Shown here: piece by piece, positions 10,111 to 19,322 of the stretch | Layout of the letters: every line of letters starts with the position of its first letter | Position numbering within the stretch: position 1 is the stretch's first letter | NCBI RefSeq assembly: GCF_003258595.1 | Contig: NZ_QHHQ01000003.1 | Coordinates: forward strand, 682,001-746,000 | Reading direction: 5' to 3' | DNA length: 64,000 nt | Source of the DNA: Acuticoccus sediminis | Lineage (GTDB): Bacteria > Pseudomonadota > Alphaproteobacteria > Rhizobiales > Amorphaceae | Translations under genes and position numbers: made by a program | The notes under the pieces: generated by a model | The model's input: the letters and a program-made list of their open reading frames with translations, nothing else | Told to the model about the DNA's origin: nothing | Databases searched by the model: none

Positions 10111-10875
10111 CTACGCCTTCCAGTGCTTCACCAGCGCCATCGCCCCCTGCCGGAGAATGTGGACGTCGATCCCGACGGCGACGAACGTCGCGCCGGCCTC
10201 CGCTACCTCCGCCGCGTACTGCGGGTCCGGCGAGAGGAAGCCCGCCGGCTTGCCGGCCGCCCGGATGCGGCGCACCGCATCCTTCACCGCCGCCCGCACC
10301 TCCGGATGGCCGGGCTGGCCGACGTAGCCGAGGCTCGCCGCGAGATCCGCCGGGCCGACGAACACCGCGTCGACCCCGGGGACGGCGCAGATCTCCTCCA
10401 GCTCGGCGACGGCCGACAACGTCTCGATCTGCACGATGAGGCAGACATCCTCACGGGCGTGGACGAAGTAGTCGGGGATCGCCCCGTAGCGTGAGGCGCG
10501 CGTCAGGCCGGCGACACCGCGGATTCCCGTCGGCGGATAGGCGACCGCAGCCGCCGCGAGCCGTGCCTCCTCGGCGTTCTGGACGTAGGGGACGAGCAGG
10601 GTCTGCACCCCGTTGTCGAGAAGCTTCTTGATCTCGGCCACGTCGACCGAGCCCGGCCGCACCACCGTCGAGACCGGATAGGCCGAGGCGGCGTGGAGCA
10701 GCGGCAGCACCGAGACGGCGTTCGTCGGCGAATGCTCGGTGTCGATCATCAGCCAATCGAAGCCCGCGGCGGCCAGCATCTCGATCCCGGCCAGATCGCT
10801 CATCTGAGACCAGAAGCCGATCTGCCGCTCACCCTTCTGGATGGCGGCTTTAAACGCGTTGCGACGAAGCTCCAT
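10111..10875 (-). CDS. HpcH/HpaI family class II aldolase (2-keto-3-deoxy acid aldolase type)
   Basis: This 254-residue enzyme belongs to the metal-dependent pyruvate aldolases, which split 4-hydroxy-2-oxo acids to pyruvate and an aldehyde. Active-site residues of the family are present: His48 in DTEHSP, Arg73 in VVRPGS, and the metal ligands Glu151 in QIET and Asp177 in FVGPADLA. Family members act on 4-hydroxy-2-oxoheptanedioate, 2-keto-3-deoxy-L-rhamnonate or garL-type sugar acids, and the sequence does not decide between them. The gene stands alone between two convergent or divergent neighbours, so the pathway is open. Confidence 0.9.
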   Translation of the reverse strand: MELRRNAFKAAIQKGERQIGFWSQMSDLAGIEMLAAAGFDWLMIDTEHSPTNAVSVLPLLHAASAYPVSTVVRPGSVDVAEIKKLLDNGVQTLLVPYVQNAEEARLAAAAVAYPPTGIRGVAGLTRASRYGAIPDYFVHAREDVCLIVQIETLSAVAELEEICAVPGVDAVFVGPADLAASLGYVGQPGHPEVRAAVKDAVRRIRAAGKPAGFLSPDPQYAAEVAEAGATFVAVGIDVHILRQGAMALVKHWKA

Positions 10876-11140
10876 GGACGGTCCTCAGGTTCTTGTTGGC
10901 CGTGCGCGGCGGGATGAAGCGCACGACGGAAGCGTCACCGGACAATGGTCGCCCGGCGGCGCGAGGCGCAAGGGCCACCCGTCCTTTCAGGGGCAAAGGG
11001 AGACGCCGCGCAACGCTCCGGAGGCGGAGGAAACAAGCGCGCAAAGTGTGACGGGGGTCGCACCCCTTTCCGCCGCGCGGCGCCATCTGAAGGTCATCGA
11101 AGATACCAAGACGAAGACTCAAACGAACAGGAGAGACCCG

Positions 11141-11263
11141 ATGACCCCTCGACTTCTCTGCGTTTCGATCGTCCTCGCCGTCGCCGGCCAGTCCCTCGCC
11201 TGGGCCGTGGCCGTCAGCCTCGCCACGCCGGTCGGCGCGGTGGCCGGATTTCCGGTCGCCTAG
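11141..11263 (+). CDS. Possible 40-residue hydrophobic peptide
   Basis: The frame starts at an ATG with a good AGGAGAG site eight bases upstream and encodes a peptide that is almost entirely hydrophobic after three residues, consistent with one membrane helix or a secretion signal. It ends within the last codons of the oppositely oriented glnE, so the 3' ends overlap by four bases. I do not recognise it. It could be a small membrane protein or a chance frame. Confidence 0.4.
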   Translation: MTPRLLCVSIVLAVAGQSLAWAVAVSLATPVGAVAGFPVA

Positions 11264-14091
11264 TCCGGTCCGGCCGGCTCCCCGCTCGCCGTCGTCGGCA
11301 GCGGCGCGACGATCCGCTCGAACAGGTCGCGCACCGCCTGCTGGCGCTCGTGGAGGTCGGCCACCAGGAACGTAAGGTCCGGCGCCTCGCCGGCCCGAAC
11401 GAGGATCCGCCGCAGCGCGGGCGGCGCGTCCTCCAGCCGGATCGCCCCCTCCGAGGCGATCGAAAGGACCTGCGACAGGCGCTGATAGAGCGCGCTCGTC
11501 GCCAGCAGCAGCTCCGCGTCGTCGCCGGACAGCACCTCGGCATCGCGCGCCCGAACGAGCGCCGACGCGGTCGAGGTGTCGCCGCCGATCTCCGTGAGAC
11601 CGTGCTTCAGCTGCAGATACTGGGCGATGAAGTCGATATCGACCTGCCCGCCCGGCATGTGCTTCAGGCCGTCGCCTTGCTGCTCGGCCATCCGCGCCCG
11701 CATCGACGCGACCTCCTCGGCGAGGCCGGCGCGCGTGCGATCGGTCGTCAGCGCCTCGCCGATGGTGGCGAGCGCGGCCTCGGACAGCCCCTCGCTGCCG
11801 GCGACGACGCGCGCCCGCGTCAGCGCCATATGCTCCCACACCCACGAACTCTCCGCATGATAGGTCGTGAACGAGCGGATGTGCGTCGCGATCGGCCCCG
11901 CCCGTCCCGCCGGGCGCAGGCGCAGATCGACCTCGTAGAGCGTGCCCTTGGCCGTCGGCGCGGACAGCGCCGCGATGAGGCGCTGCGCGAGGCGCGTGTA
12001 GTAGTGCCCCGGCGAAAGCTGGCGCCGGCCGTCCGAGGCTCCCGCGTCCTCCGCGCAGTCGTAGATGAAGACGAGGTCGAGGTCGCTCGTCGCCGTCATC
12101 TCGCGACTGCCGAACTTGCCGAGCGCCACCAGCGCGACGGCCCCGCCCTTCAGCGTCCCGTGCGCCTCCGCGAACGCCCCGCCGGCGATGCGCAGGGCGT
12201 GCCGCGTGACGACCTCGGCGAGGAGGCTCAGCGCGTGCGAGGCGTCCGGGCCGATCAGCGAGCCGGTGAGGATCCGCACGTCGATCAAGAGCGCCTGCTC
12301 CTGGCCGAAGGTGCGCATGGCGTCGAGTTTGGCCTCGTAGCTCGGCTCCCCCTCCAGCGCGGTGAGGAGCTGCGAGTCGAGTTCCTCCGCGTTCGGCAGT
12401 CGCCCGAAGAAGGCCGGGTCGATGAGGACGTCCAGCACGTGCGACAGCCGGGCGAGCTCGCCCGCGAGGCGCGGAGCGGCGGCCACGATCAGCACCAGCA
12501 CCGGGATCAGCTCGCGGTGCGCGTCGAGCCGCGCCAGCAGCTCCACACCGCGCGGCAGGCGGGCGAGGAAGACGTCGAACGCCTCGATCGCGTGCTCGGG
12601 ATCGGTCGATGAGGCCAGCGCCGAGGCGAACGACGGGGCGAGCGCCGTCAGGAGCTGCTGCGCCTTGTCGGTGCGCAGCGCCTGGTAGCGGTCGGATCGC
12701 CAGACCTCCATCGCCTCGTTGAACTTGGCGGTGACGGCCTCGGGAATGTCCGAGTTGTCGACGAGCCCCTTCAGCATCGGATTGGTCTGACCGACGGTGC
12801 CGGAGAGCGAGCCGAAGTGGCGATGAACGGTCGCGAAGGTCTTCGTCAGGTCGCCCTTCAGGTCGTCGGTGCGCATCATGCAGGCGATGGCGGGCAGCTT
12901 CTCCTCGCTGGGGAGGTCGTGGGTCTGCTCGTCGGCGACCATCTGGATGCGGTGCTCCACCCGGCGCAGCACCTCGTACGCCTCGGTGAGCTCGCGGCAG
13001 GCGTCGAAGCTGACCCAGCCGGAGCGGGAGAGCGCGGACAGCATCGCGACGGTGGAGCGGCCACGCAGGCGGCGATCGCGCGCACCGGCGATCCGCTGCA
13101 GGCTCTGCACCACGAACTCGATCTCGCGGATGCCGCCGCGGCCGAGCTTCACGTTGTGCCCCGGCACCGTCAGCGTACCGGCCCCGCGGACGGCCGCGAT
13201 CTGCTCGCGCATCGACATCGTGTCGTCGATGACGGTGAAGTCGTACGCCGCGCGCCAGACGGACGGCGTCACGGCGGCGATGTAGGCTGCGCCCGCCGCG
13301 CGGTCGCCGGCGACCTGGCGCGCCTTGATCATCGCCTGCCGCTCCCACGAGCGGGCGCGGGTCTGGAAGTACGTGATCGCCGCCCAGGTGGAGACGGCGA
13401 CCGGCGTCGCCCCCGGGTCGGGCCGCAGCCTGAGGTCGACGCGGAAGACGTAGCCGTCCGCGGTCCGCTCCTGCAGAAGCCGCGTCATGCGCTGCACGAG
13501 GCGGACGGCGCGCTTGGAGTCGATGCCCGCGTCCTCCGCGCGGCCGGGATCGACGAGCGCCACGAGGTCCACGTCGCTCGAGTAGTTCAGCTCCCGCCCG
13601 CCCAGCTTGCCGAGCGCCAGGACGATGAGGCCGCAGGTGTCCGCGTCCGGCTTCACGCCGCGGCTCTCGGCCTCCAGCAGCACGCTCTTCAGCGCCGCGT
13701 CGATCGACAGATCCGCCGTCCGGCTGAGCGCGCCGGTGACGACCGCGACGCTCGCCCCCGCGAGGAGGTCGGCCAAAGCCACGGCGAGCGAGACCTTCCG
13801 CTTTGCGATCCGCAGGTCCCGTCCGACCGCGTCGAGATCCGCCGTCGCCGTGACGGCTGCTGCGGCGACCGTCTCCTCCAACGGGCGGTCGAGGACTTCG
13901 AGCAACTCGCCCGGCTGGGAAAGCATCAGGTGCTTCAGGTAGGGCGAGACGGCCGCGACCGTCGACAGCGCTACGAGCAACTCTGCCGGCAGCGAACCGG
14001 CCGCCGACTTCGCGATCGCCTCGTCGAAGAGCGGATCACCCGGACAGGCGAGCGGCTCGAGCTGGGCGCGCAGGGGAGCGTCGGCCTGCAT
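11260..14091 (-). CDS. glnE: Bifunctional glutamine synthetase adenylyltransferase / adenylyl-removing enzyme
   Basis: GlnE adds AMP to glutamine synthetase or removes it, according to the nitrogen state signalled by PII. The 943-residue product has both nucleotidyltransferase domains: the N-terminal removing domain with GKLGGRELNYSSDVDL near residue 160 and the C-terminal transferase domain with GKFGSREMTATSDLDL near residue 650. The ATG at 14091 lies one base after the stop codon of the sensor kinase gene, so translation is likely coupled. The gene is the last of the regulator-kinase-glnE unit, an arrangement seen in other rhizobia-related genomes. Confidence 0.96.
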   Translation of the reverse strand: MQADAPLRAQLEPLACPGDPLFDEAIAKSAAGSLPAELLVALSTVAAVSPYLKHLMLSQPGELLEVLDRPLEETVAAAAVTATADLDAVGRDLRIAKRKVSLAVALADLLAGASVAVVTGALSRTADLSIDAALKSVLLEAESRGVKPDADTCGLIVLALGKLGGRELNYSSDVDLVALVDPGRAEDAGIDSKRAVRLVQRMTRLLQERTADGYVFRVDLRLRPDPGATPVAVSTWAAITYFQTRARSWERQAMIKARQVAGDRAAGAAYIAAVTPSVWRAAYDFTVIDDTMSMREQIAAVRGAGTLTVPGHNVKLGRGGIREIEFVVQSLQRIAGARDRRLRGRSTVAMLSALSRSGWVSFDACRELTEAYEVLRRVEHRIQMVADEQTHDLPSEEKLPAIACMMRTDDLKGDLTKTFATVHRHFGSLSGTVGQTNPMLKGLVDNSDIPEAVTAKFNEAMEVWRSDRYQALRTDKAQQLLTALAPSFASALASSTDPEHAIEAFDVFLARLPRGVELLARLDAHRELIPVLVLIVAAAPRLAGELARLSHVLDVLIDPAFFGRLPNAEELDSQLLTALEGEPSYEAKLDAMRTFGQEQALLIDVRILTGSLIGPDASHALSLLAEVVTRHALRIAGGAFAEAHGTLKGGAVALVALGKFGSREMTATSDLDLVFIYDCAEDAGASDGRRQLSPGHYYTRLAQRLIAALSAPTAKGTLYEVDLRLRPAGRAGPIATHIRSFTTYHAESSWVWEHMALTRARVVAGSEGLSEAALATIGEALTTDRTRAGLAEEVASMRARMAEQQGDGLKHMPGGQVDIDFIAQYLQLKHGLTEIGGDTSTASALVRARDAEVLSGDDAELLLATSALYQRLSQVLSIASEGAIRLEDAPPALRRILVRAGEAPDLTFLVADLHERQQAVRDLFERIVAPLPTTASGEPAGPD

Positions 14092-14092
14092 G

Positions 14093-15547
14093 TCAGGATG
14101 CCAGCGGCAGAGAGATCCGCACTGCGAGGCCCGGATTGGCATCCTCGAGCGAGAGCTGGCCCCCGTGGTGGCCGACGATCGCCTTCACCATCGACAGGCC
14201 GAGACCGGCGCCGGGCTTGGAGCGGGCCGCGTCCATCCGCACGAAACGGTCGGTCAGGCGCGCGCGGTCGCCCTCGGCGACACCAGCACCGTGGTCGCGC
14301 ACGGTGAGCACCGCGTCGTCGCCGACCCGCTGCAGCCGCAGCTCGACGATGTTGGCCTCGCTGGCACCGTATTTCATGGCATTGTCGAGCAGGTTCGCGA
14401 TCATGGTGCGCAGTAAGGTTGGCTCGCCGGGGATGGCAAGCCCAGGTGTCACGTCTACGACCAATTGCATACCCGCATCTTCGGCCGCCGGCTCGTAGAA
14501 CTCGCCCATATCCTCGACGACCGCCGAGAAGTCGGTGCGCTCCAGCGCGACGGCGGTGGTGTGGCTCTCCACCCTCGCGATGGTCAGGAGCGCGTCGAAG
14601 GTGCGGATGAGCTGGTCGCAATCCTCGATCGTGGCCGCGAGGGTCGCCTCGCGCTCCGGTCCTTCGGTGTGGGTGCGCAGCATCTCGTCGAGCCGGTTGC
14701 GCACGCGCGTCAGCGGGGTCTTCAGGTCGTGCGCGATGTTCTGCGACACTTCCTGAAGCCCGGCGTGCAGCCGCTCGATCTCGTCCAGCATCGTGTTGAC
14801 GCCGACGGCGAGGCGGTCGAACTCGTCGCCCGAGCCGTCGGTCGGCAGGCGGCGGGAGAGGTCGCCGGCGACGATCTGCCGCGTCGAGCCGCCGATCGCG
14901 TCGACCTTGCGCAGCACGACGCGCGAGATGAAGGCCCAGGAGAGCAGCGCCAGCACCGCCACGACCACCATCGCGCCGCGGATCGAGCGGCTGATGATGG
15001 CGGAGAACTCGATCCGGTCCTCCACGTCCCGCCCCACGAGGAGCCGGTAGTGACCGCCCAGCACCGAGAGGCGCGCCAGCGCGCGGTGCGTCGCCCGCTC
15101 GGCGCCCTCCGCCGGCACGAGCCGGGTGTAGCGCACCGGGAAGGCGGCCCCCGTCACGACGTCGGCCGGGTCGTAGATCAACTCGGCGACGTTGCCGGCG
15201 ATCGGATTGCCGGAGAAATCGGTGATCAGGTAGAGGTTCGCGTCCGGCCGCATGGAGCGCCGCTCGATGGTGCTCATCAGCTTGAAGAGGCCCGTGCGGC
15301 GGAACTCGTTGACGAGCTCCGCGCTCTCCCCCTCGATCGCCGCCTCGAGCTGGCGGTCGATGATGTCCTTCGTCGTGTTCGAGATGTAGGCGATCAGGCC
15401 GAGCGCCAGCCCGCCGAACACCGCAAGGTAGACGATGGTCAGCTTGAACGCGGTGGTGCGCACGAGACGCGCCCGGCGAATGCGCCGAGCCCTCGTCCGC
15501 TCGCCGCGCGGCTTTCTGGCGGCCCGCTCGGCCGTCATGTCGGTCAC
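14093..15547 (-). CDS. HAMP-domain sensor histidine kinase of a two-component system
   Basis: A 484-residue membrane kinase. Transmembrane segments lie at about 33-55 and 190-210 with a periplasmic sensor domain between them. A HAMP linker follows, then HisKA with phospho-acceptor His273 in IAHDLKTPLTR and an ATPase domain with NLLDNAMKYG, DHGAGV and GAGLGLSMV. The start is a GTG with GGGGAGG a few bases ahead; an in-frame ATG three codons later is possible. It lies 75 bases downstream of its cognate OmpR-type regulator and directly before glnE. The signal is unknown; adjacency to degP suggests envelope stress. Confidence 0.92.
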   Translation of the reverse strand: MTDMTAERAARKPRGERTRARRIRRARLVRTTAFKLTIVYLAVFGGLALGLIAYISNTTKDIIDRQLEAAIEGESAELVNEFRRTGLFKLMSTIERRSMRPDANLYLITDFSGNPIAGNVAELIYDPADVVTGAAFPVRYTRLVPAEGAERATHRALARLSVLGGHYRLLVGRDVEDRIEFSAIISRSIRGAMVVVAVLALLSWAFISRVVLRKVDAIGGSTRQIVAGDLSRRLPTDGSGDEFDRLAVGVNTMLDEIERLHAGLQEVSQNIAHDLKTPLTRVRNRLDEMLRTHTEGPEREATLAATIEDCDQLIRTFDALLTIARVESHTTAVALERTDFSAVVEDMGEFYEPAAEDAGMQLVVDVTPGLAIPGEPTLLRTMIANLLDNAMKYGASEANIVELRLQRVGDDAVLTVRDHGAGVAEGDRARLTDRFVRMDAARSKPGAGLGLSMVKAIVGHHGGQLSLEDANPGLAVRISLPLAS

Positions 15548-15622
15548 ATTGCCTCCCCGTGCGCTCCCGCGCGCACCTAGGATATCCCGATCCGCGTCTA
15601 CCGGCTCAAGCGCCGCACGCCG

Positions 15623-16303
15623 TCAGTCCGCGTCCGCCCGGATCACATAGCCTGCGCCGCGCACGGTGTGCACCAGCGGGCTCTTGAACGACTTGTCGAT
15701 CTTGCCCCGGAGGCGGGAAATATGGACGTCGATGACGTTCGTCTGCGGGTCGAAGTGGTAGTCCCACACGTTCTCGAGCAGCATCGTGCGCGTCACGACC
15801 TGGCCGGCATGGCGCATCAGGTACTCCAGCAGACGGAACTCCCGCGGCTGCAGGACGATCTGCTTGCCCGCCCGCGTGACGGTATGGGACAGGCGGTCGA
15901 GCTCAAGGTCGCCGACCTTGTACACGGCCTCGAACTCGGCGGTCTGCTTGCGCCGGGCCAGCGCCTCGATCCGGGCGAGAAGCTCGGTGAAGGCGTAGGG
16001 CTTGGTGAGATAGTCGTCGCCGCCGGCGCGAAGGCCCTTCACCCGGTCGTCCACCTGCGCCAGCGCGGACAGGACCAGGATGGGGACGTGCTTGTCCTTC
16101 TCCCGCAGCGTCTCGATCAGCGACAGGCCGTCCCGCTTCGGCAGCATCCGGTCGACGATGAGGACGTCGTACTCGGCGCTGAGCGCCATCTCGAGCCCCG
16201 CCTCGCCGTTGCCGGCGGTGTCGCAGGAATGACCGGCCTCAGTCAGTCCACGCGCGAGATAGCGCGCCGCGTCCGCATCATCCTCGACAATCAAAACCTT
16301 CAT
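15623..16303 (-). CDS. OmpR/PhoB-family response regulator
   Basis: A 226-residue regulator with a receiver domain carrying the acidic pocket Glu7-Asp8-Asp9, phospho-acceptor Asp51 and Lys101, followed by a winged-helix DNA-binding domain (about 130-225) with REFRLLEYL and the recognition-helix region around TNVIDVHISRLRGKID. The ATG at 16303 has AAGGACG upstream; a longer frame from 16351 lacks a site. It is the partner of the kinase immediately downstream. The unit sits between degP and glnE. Confidence 0.94.
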   Translation of the reverse strand: MKVLIVEDDADAARYLARGLTEAGHSCDTAGNGEAGLEMALSAEYDVLIVDRMLPKRDGLSLIETLREKDKHVPILVLSALAQVDDRVKGLRAGGDDYLTKPYAFTELLARIEALARRKQTAEFEAVYKVGDLELDRLSHTVTRAGKQIVLQPREFRLLEYLMRHAGQVVTRTMLLENVWDYHFDPQTNVIDVHISRLRGKIDKSFKSPLVHTVRGAGYVIRADAD

Positions 16304-16365
16304 CAAACGTCCTTCATCCCTATGGACGGCCTTCAGACCGCTTTTGTTCACGTATTAATCGTTCG

Positions 16366-17619
16366 TCAACTCACAAGAACCGCCGAGCGGGCGGGCGCGG
16401 TCGCGTCCATCATCGTCGCGGCGGTCTTCTGCAGAAGCGCCGCCGTCAGGGGTCCCTCGAACTGCGCGACGTTCCTGTGCAGCCGCTCGCGGAGTTCCGG
16501 CGCCGAGTGCGGATCGAACTCCCGCTCCAGCAGCTCGTCGACGATCCGGACCAGCCGGCCGAAGCGCTCCCGCCGGTCTGAAATCCCGTCGTAGTCGGCG
16601 GGGATGACGTCGCGCAGGACGTCGAACCCCAGCGCCTCGATCTGTTCGAGCGCGCCGGGATTGCCGAACACCATGATGGGATGGCCGAGGAGCAGCGGCT
16701 TGATGGACTTTTCCGTAAATCTCCGCCTCTGACCGCCCGTCATCTCCGTCTCGGTGACGAGCGACATGCGTGTCGCCGCGTAAAGGTCCGGCTCGAGCTC
16801 GGTCACGAGCGCGCCGGGCGAGGAGATGTCCGCGGCGCTCTCGTCGAAGCGGCAGTCGCGGAAGAAGGTCTTCACCGCCTCGCGCCCCGCCGCGGAGCGA
16901 CCGAGGTAGAAGCCGGCGTGGTAGGCGGCCGTCTCCACGGCGGCGACGCGCTTCTCATGGGCGATGAAGGTGGCGTGGAACCGGTGCCGCTGCGGGTGAT
17001 TCGCGATCGTGTAGAGCAGCGCCAGGCGATGCGGACGCGGGGTCGCGTTGAGGCACAGGGCCATCCGGTCGGCGGTGGACGCAGCGTCGATCCGCGCGTG
17101 GCCGATCTCGTGGAGGCGGTCCCGCTCCGCCCTCTCCGCCAGCTCGAAGACGTAGTGATGGAACCAGGCGTGGCGGATGGCCTTCACGGCCGCCGGGGCG
17201 GAGGACCGGGCGATCTGCTCGCCGAGGGCCTCGCTCGTCTGCACGAAGACAACCTGATCGGGACGCAGCCGCAGCGCGTCCATCAGGTCCTTGAGGTTCG
17301 TGCCGAGAGTGTCGGTGTAGGCGATCCCTTCCCAGGACAGGTCGACGACCAGCATCGGCCGGGGACCGGCCACCGCGCGGGCGGCCTCGGGATCGACGAT
17401 CTTCAGGTGGGTGCGGTCGGAGCCGAACAGCCAGTGCTGGCGAACGCGGATGTAAAGAAAGGTCAGCTCCGAAAACGGCTCCAGCGCGGACAGTCGTTCC
17501 AGCTCGCTGAAGAAGGAGGTGACCGGATCGTTCGGTTCGGAGGTGAACTTTTGGAGGTTGATGACCAAAGCTTCGCAATCCACCCGAACGGAGCGTGACG
17601 GAAAATGCCACGCGATCAA
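16366..17619 (-). CDS. Unknown protein with a glycosyltransferase-like C-terminal motif
   Basis: A protein of up to 417 residues that I cannot place in a named family. The C-terminal third contains SLVTETEMTGG, then TEKSIKPLLLGHPIMVFG and a GALEQIEALGFDVL segment. This order (ET...TEK..KP...G.P.+..G....L...GF) is seen in enzymes that modify glycans, such as exostosin- or fucosyltransferase-like proteins, so a glycosyltransferase is possible. No signal peptide or membrane segment is visible. The start is uncertain: the longest frame begins with TTG at 17619 just after a strong hairpin, and a GTG at 17583 is an alternative. It lies between degP and the response regulator on the same strand. Confidence 0.7.
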   Translation of the reverse strand: MIAWHFPSRSVRVDCEALVINLQKFTSEPNDPVTSFFSELERLSALEPFSELTFLYIRVRQHWLFGSDRTHLKIVDPEAARAVAGPRPMLVVDLSWEGIAYTDTLGTNLKDLMDALRLRPDQVVFVQTSEALGEQIARSSAPAAVKAIRHAWFHHYVFELAERAERDRLHEIGHARIDAASTADRMALCLNATPRPHRLALLYTIANHPQRHRFHATFIAHEKRVAAVETAAYHAGFYLGRSAAGREAVKTFFRDCRFDESAADISSPGALVTELEPDLYAATRMSLVTETEMTGGQRRRFTEKSIKPLLLGHPIMVFGNPGALEQIEALGFDVLRDVIPADYDGISDRRERFGRLVRIVDELLEREFDPHSAPELRERLHRNVAQFEGPLTAALLQKTAATMMDATAPARSAVLVS

Positions 17620-17626
17620 CGATTTG

Positions 17627-17652
17627 AGAGGCCGGGCCGCAGCCCGGCCTCT
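17627..17652. terminator. GC-rich hairpin at the 3' end of degP
   Basis: An 11 bp perfect stem (AGAGGCCGGGC with its complement) closes a CGCA loop 20 bases after the degP stop codon. A run of five T follows on the plus strand, and five A precede it on the minus strand in the direction of degP transcription. The T run is thus on the strand opposite to degP, so it is a textbook intrinsic terminator only for rightward transcripts. It may still end or stabilise the degP mRNA. Confidence 0.5.
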
Positions 17653-17672
17653 GCTTTTTACGCAGTACTCAA

Positions 17673-19211
17673 TTAACCGCGATCTTCCTCGACGGGAACC
17701 GCGACATAGCGTGCGTTCTTGCCGGACTGGATGCGCAGGAACACGTTGCTGCGTCCCTCGCTCTTGGCCATGTCCATGCCGTCCTGGAAGTCGGACTGGC
17801 TGGCCACGTCCTCGCCGCTGGCCTGCAGGATGATGTCGCCCGAGCGGATGCCCGCCTCGGCCGCCGCGCTGCCCGGATCCACGCTGATGACGGCGAGACC
17901 GTCGCTGTCGAGCCCGGTCTGGCGGGCCGGAACCAGCGTCATCCCGAGGACCTGCGAGGTCTCCTGATCGCCCTGGTCGCCCTGGTCGCCGTTGCGGTCG
18001 CTGCCACGGTCGGCCGTCTCGGTGTCGTTCAGCGTGCCGAGGGTGACCTCGACGTCACGCTGCTTGCCGTCGCGCCACACGGTGATCGCCACCTTGGAGC
18101 CGGGCTCCTTGCCGGAGATCGTGCGGGCGAGGTCGCGCGGGTTTTCGACGTCCTTGCCGTCGACGGCGACGATCGCGTCACCCGGCTCGATGCCGGCGGT
18201 GGCCGCGGGGCTGCCGTCCTGCGGCTCGGTGACGAGCGCGCCGTTGACCGACGAGCGGCCGATGCTCTCGGCGAGCTCGGGCGTGATCGTCTGGATCTGG
18301 ACGCCGAGCCAGCCGCGGGTGACGGAGCCGTCGTCCTTCAGGTCGGCGATCACATCCTCGGCGATGGACGCCGGGATCGCGAAGCCGATACCGACCGAGC
18401 CGCCCGAGGGCGAGTAGATCGCGGTGTTCACGCCGACGACGTTGCCGGCGAGGTTGAAGGTCGGGCCGCCCGAGTTGCCGCGGTTGATCGGAGCGTCGAT
18501 CTGCAGGAAGTCGTCGTACGGGCCGGCGCCGATCTCACGGCCACGGGCCGAGACGATACCGGCCGTCACCGAACCACCCAGACCGAAGGGGTTGCCGACC
18601 GCCATCACCCAGTCGCCGACGCGGGTTTCCTGCGACGCGAAGGAGACGAACGGGAAGTCGTGGTCACCCTGGATCTTCACCAGCGCGAGGTCGGTCTTCT
18701 CGTCGACGCCCACGACCTGAGCGTCGTGCGTCTCACCGTTGTTCAGGATGACGGTGACTTCCTCGGCGTCGTCGACGACGTGACCGTTGGTGACGACGTA
18801 GCCGTCGGCCGAGATCAGGAAGCCGGAGCCCTGACCCATCGAGTACTGCTGACCGCGACGCTCGTCGCGGCGGTCGTTGCGGCGCTCGCCGTCGCGGCCG
18901 AAGCGCTCACCGAACTGCTCGAAGAAGTCGAAGGGCGAGCCCTCGAATCCGCGGAAGTTCGAAAGGCGCGGCTGGGCGCGGCTCTTCACCTGGATGGACA
19001 CGACCGCCGGGCTGACACGGTCGACGATGTCGGCGAAGCTGGGCGCGACGTTCTGCGCCGAGCTCGGAACCTGTGCGGAAAGGTTTTGCGCGTGGGCGGG
19101 CGTGGTGCCCGCGCCGTCCACCACCGCAGCCCCGACCGCGCCCATCAGGAACGTTCCGGCGAGGAGCGCGGCGGTACGGCGCTTACCGGCGTTGGTGATA
19201 TTCAATCCCAT
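17673..19211 (-). CDS. degP: Periplasmic Do-type serine protease/chaperone DegP (HtrA)
   Basis: DegP degrades or refolds damaged envelope proteins. The 512-residue product has an N-terminal export signal ending near AHA40, the trypsin-like domain with His144, Asp174 and Ser247 (GNSGG), and two PDZ domains at about 280-375 and 410-505. A charged Arg/Asp-rich loop at 106-121 and a Gly/Asp-rich linker near 395 are typical of rhizobial members. GAGGAG precedes the start. It follows the ccm operon on the same strand and precedes the two-component genes and glnE, a conserved order in the group. A second homologue is at 51394-52893. Confidence 0.95.
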   Translation of the reverse strand: MGLNITNAGKRRTAALLAGTFLMGAVGAAVVDGAGTTPAHAQNLSAQVPSSAQNVAPSFADIVDRVSPAVVSIQVKSRAQPRLSNFRGFEGSPFDFFEQFGERFGRDGERRNDRRDERRGQQYSMGQGSGFLISADGYVVTNGHVVDDAEEVTVILNNGETHDAQVVGVDEKTDLALVKIQGDHDFPFVSFASQETRVGDWVMAVGNPFGLGGSVTAGIVSARGREIGAGPYDDFLQIDAPINRGNSGGPTFNLAGNVVGVNTAIYSPSGGSVGIGFAIPASIAEDVIADLKDDGSVTRGWLGVQIQTITPELAESIGRSSVNGALVTEPQDGSPAATAGIEPGDAIVAVDGKDVENPRDLARTISGKEPGSKVAITVWRDGKQRDVEVTLGTLNDTETADRGSDRNGDQGDQGDQETSQVLGMTLVPARQTGLDSDGLAVISVDPGSAAAEAGIRSGDIILQASGEDVASQSDFQDGMDMAKSEGRSNVFLRIQSGKNARYVAVPVEEDRG

Positions 19212-19322
19212 TCAATTGTCTCCTCGGAAGGGGATTTGTCGTCCTCGAGGATCAACCTAAGTGCGCTCAGATTACGCTGCACTGTCCGTGGTGTGACAAT
19301 TTGGTAAGCTGACCGCGCATCC

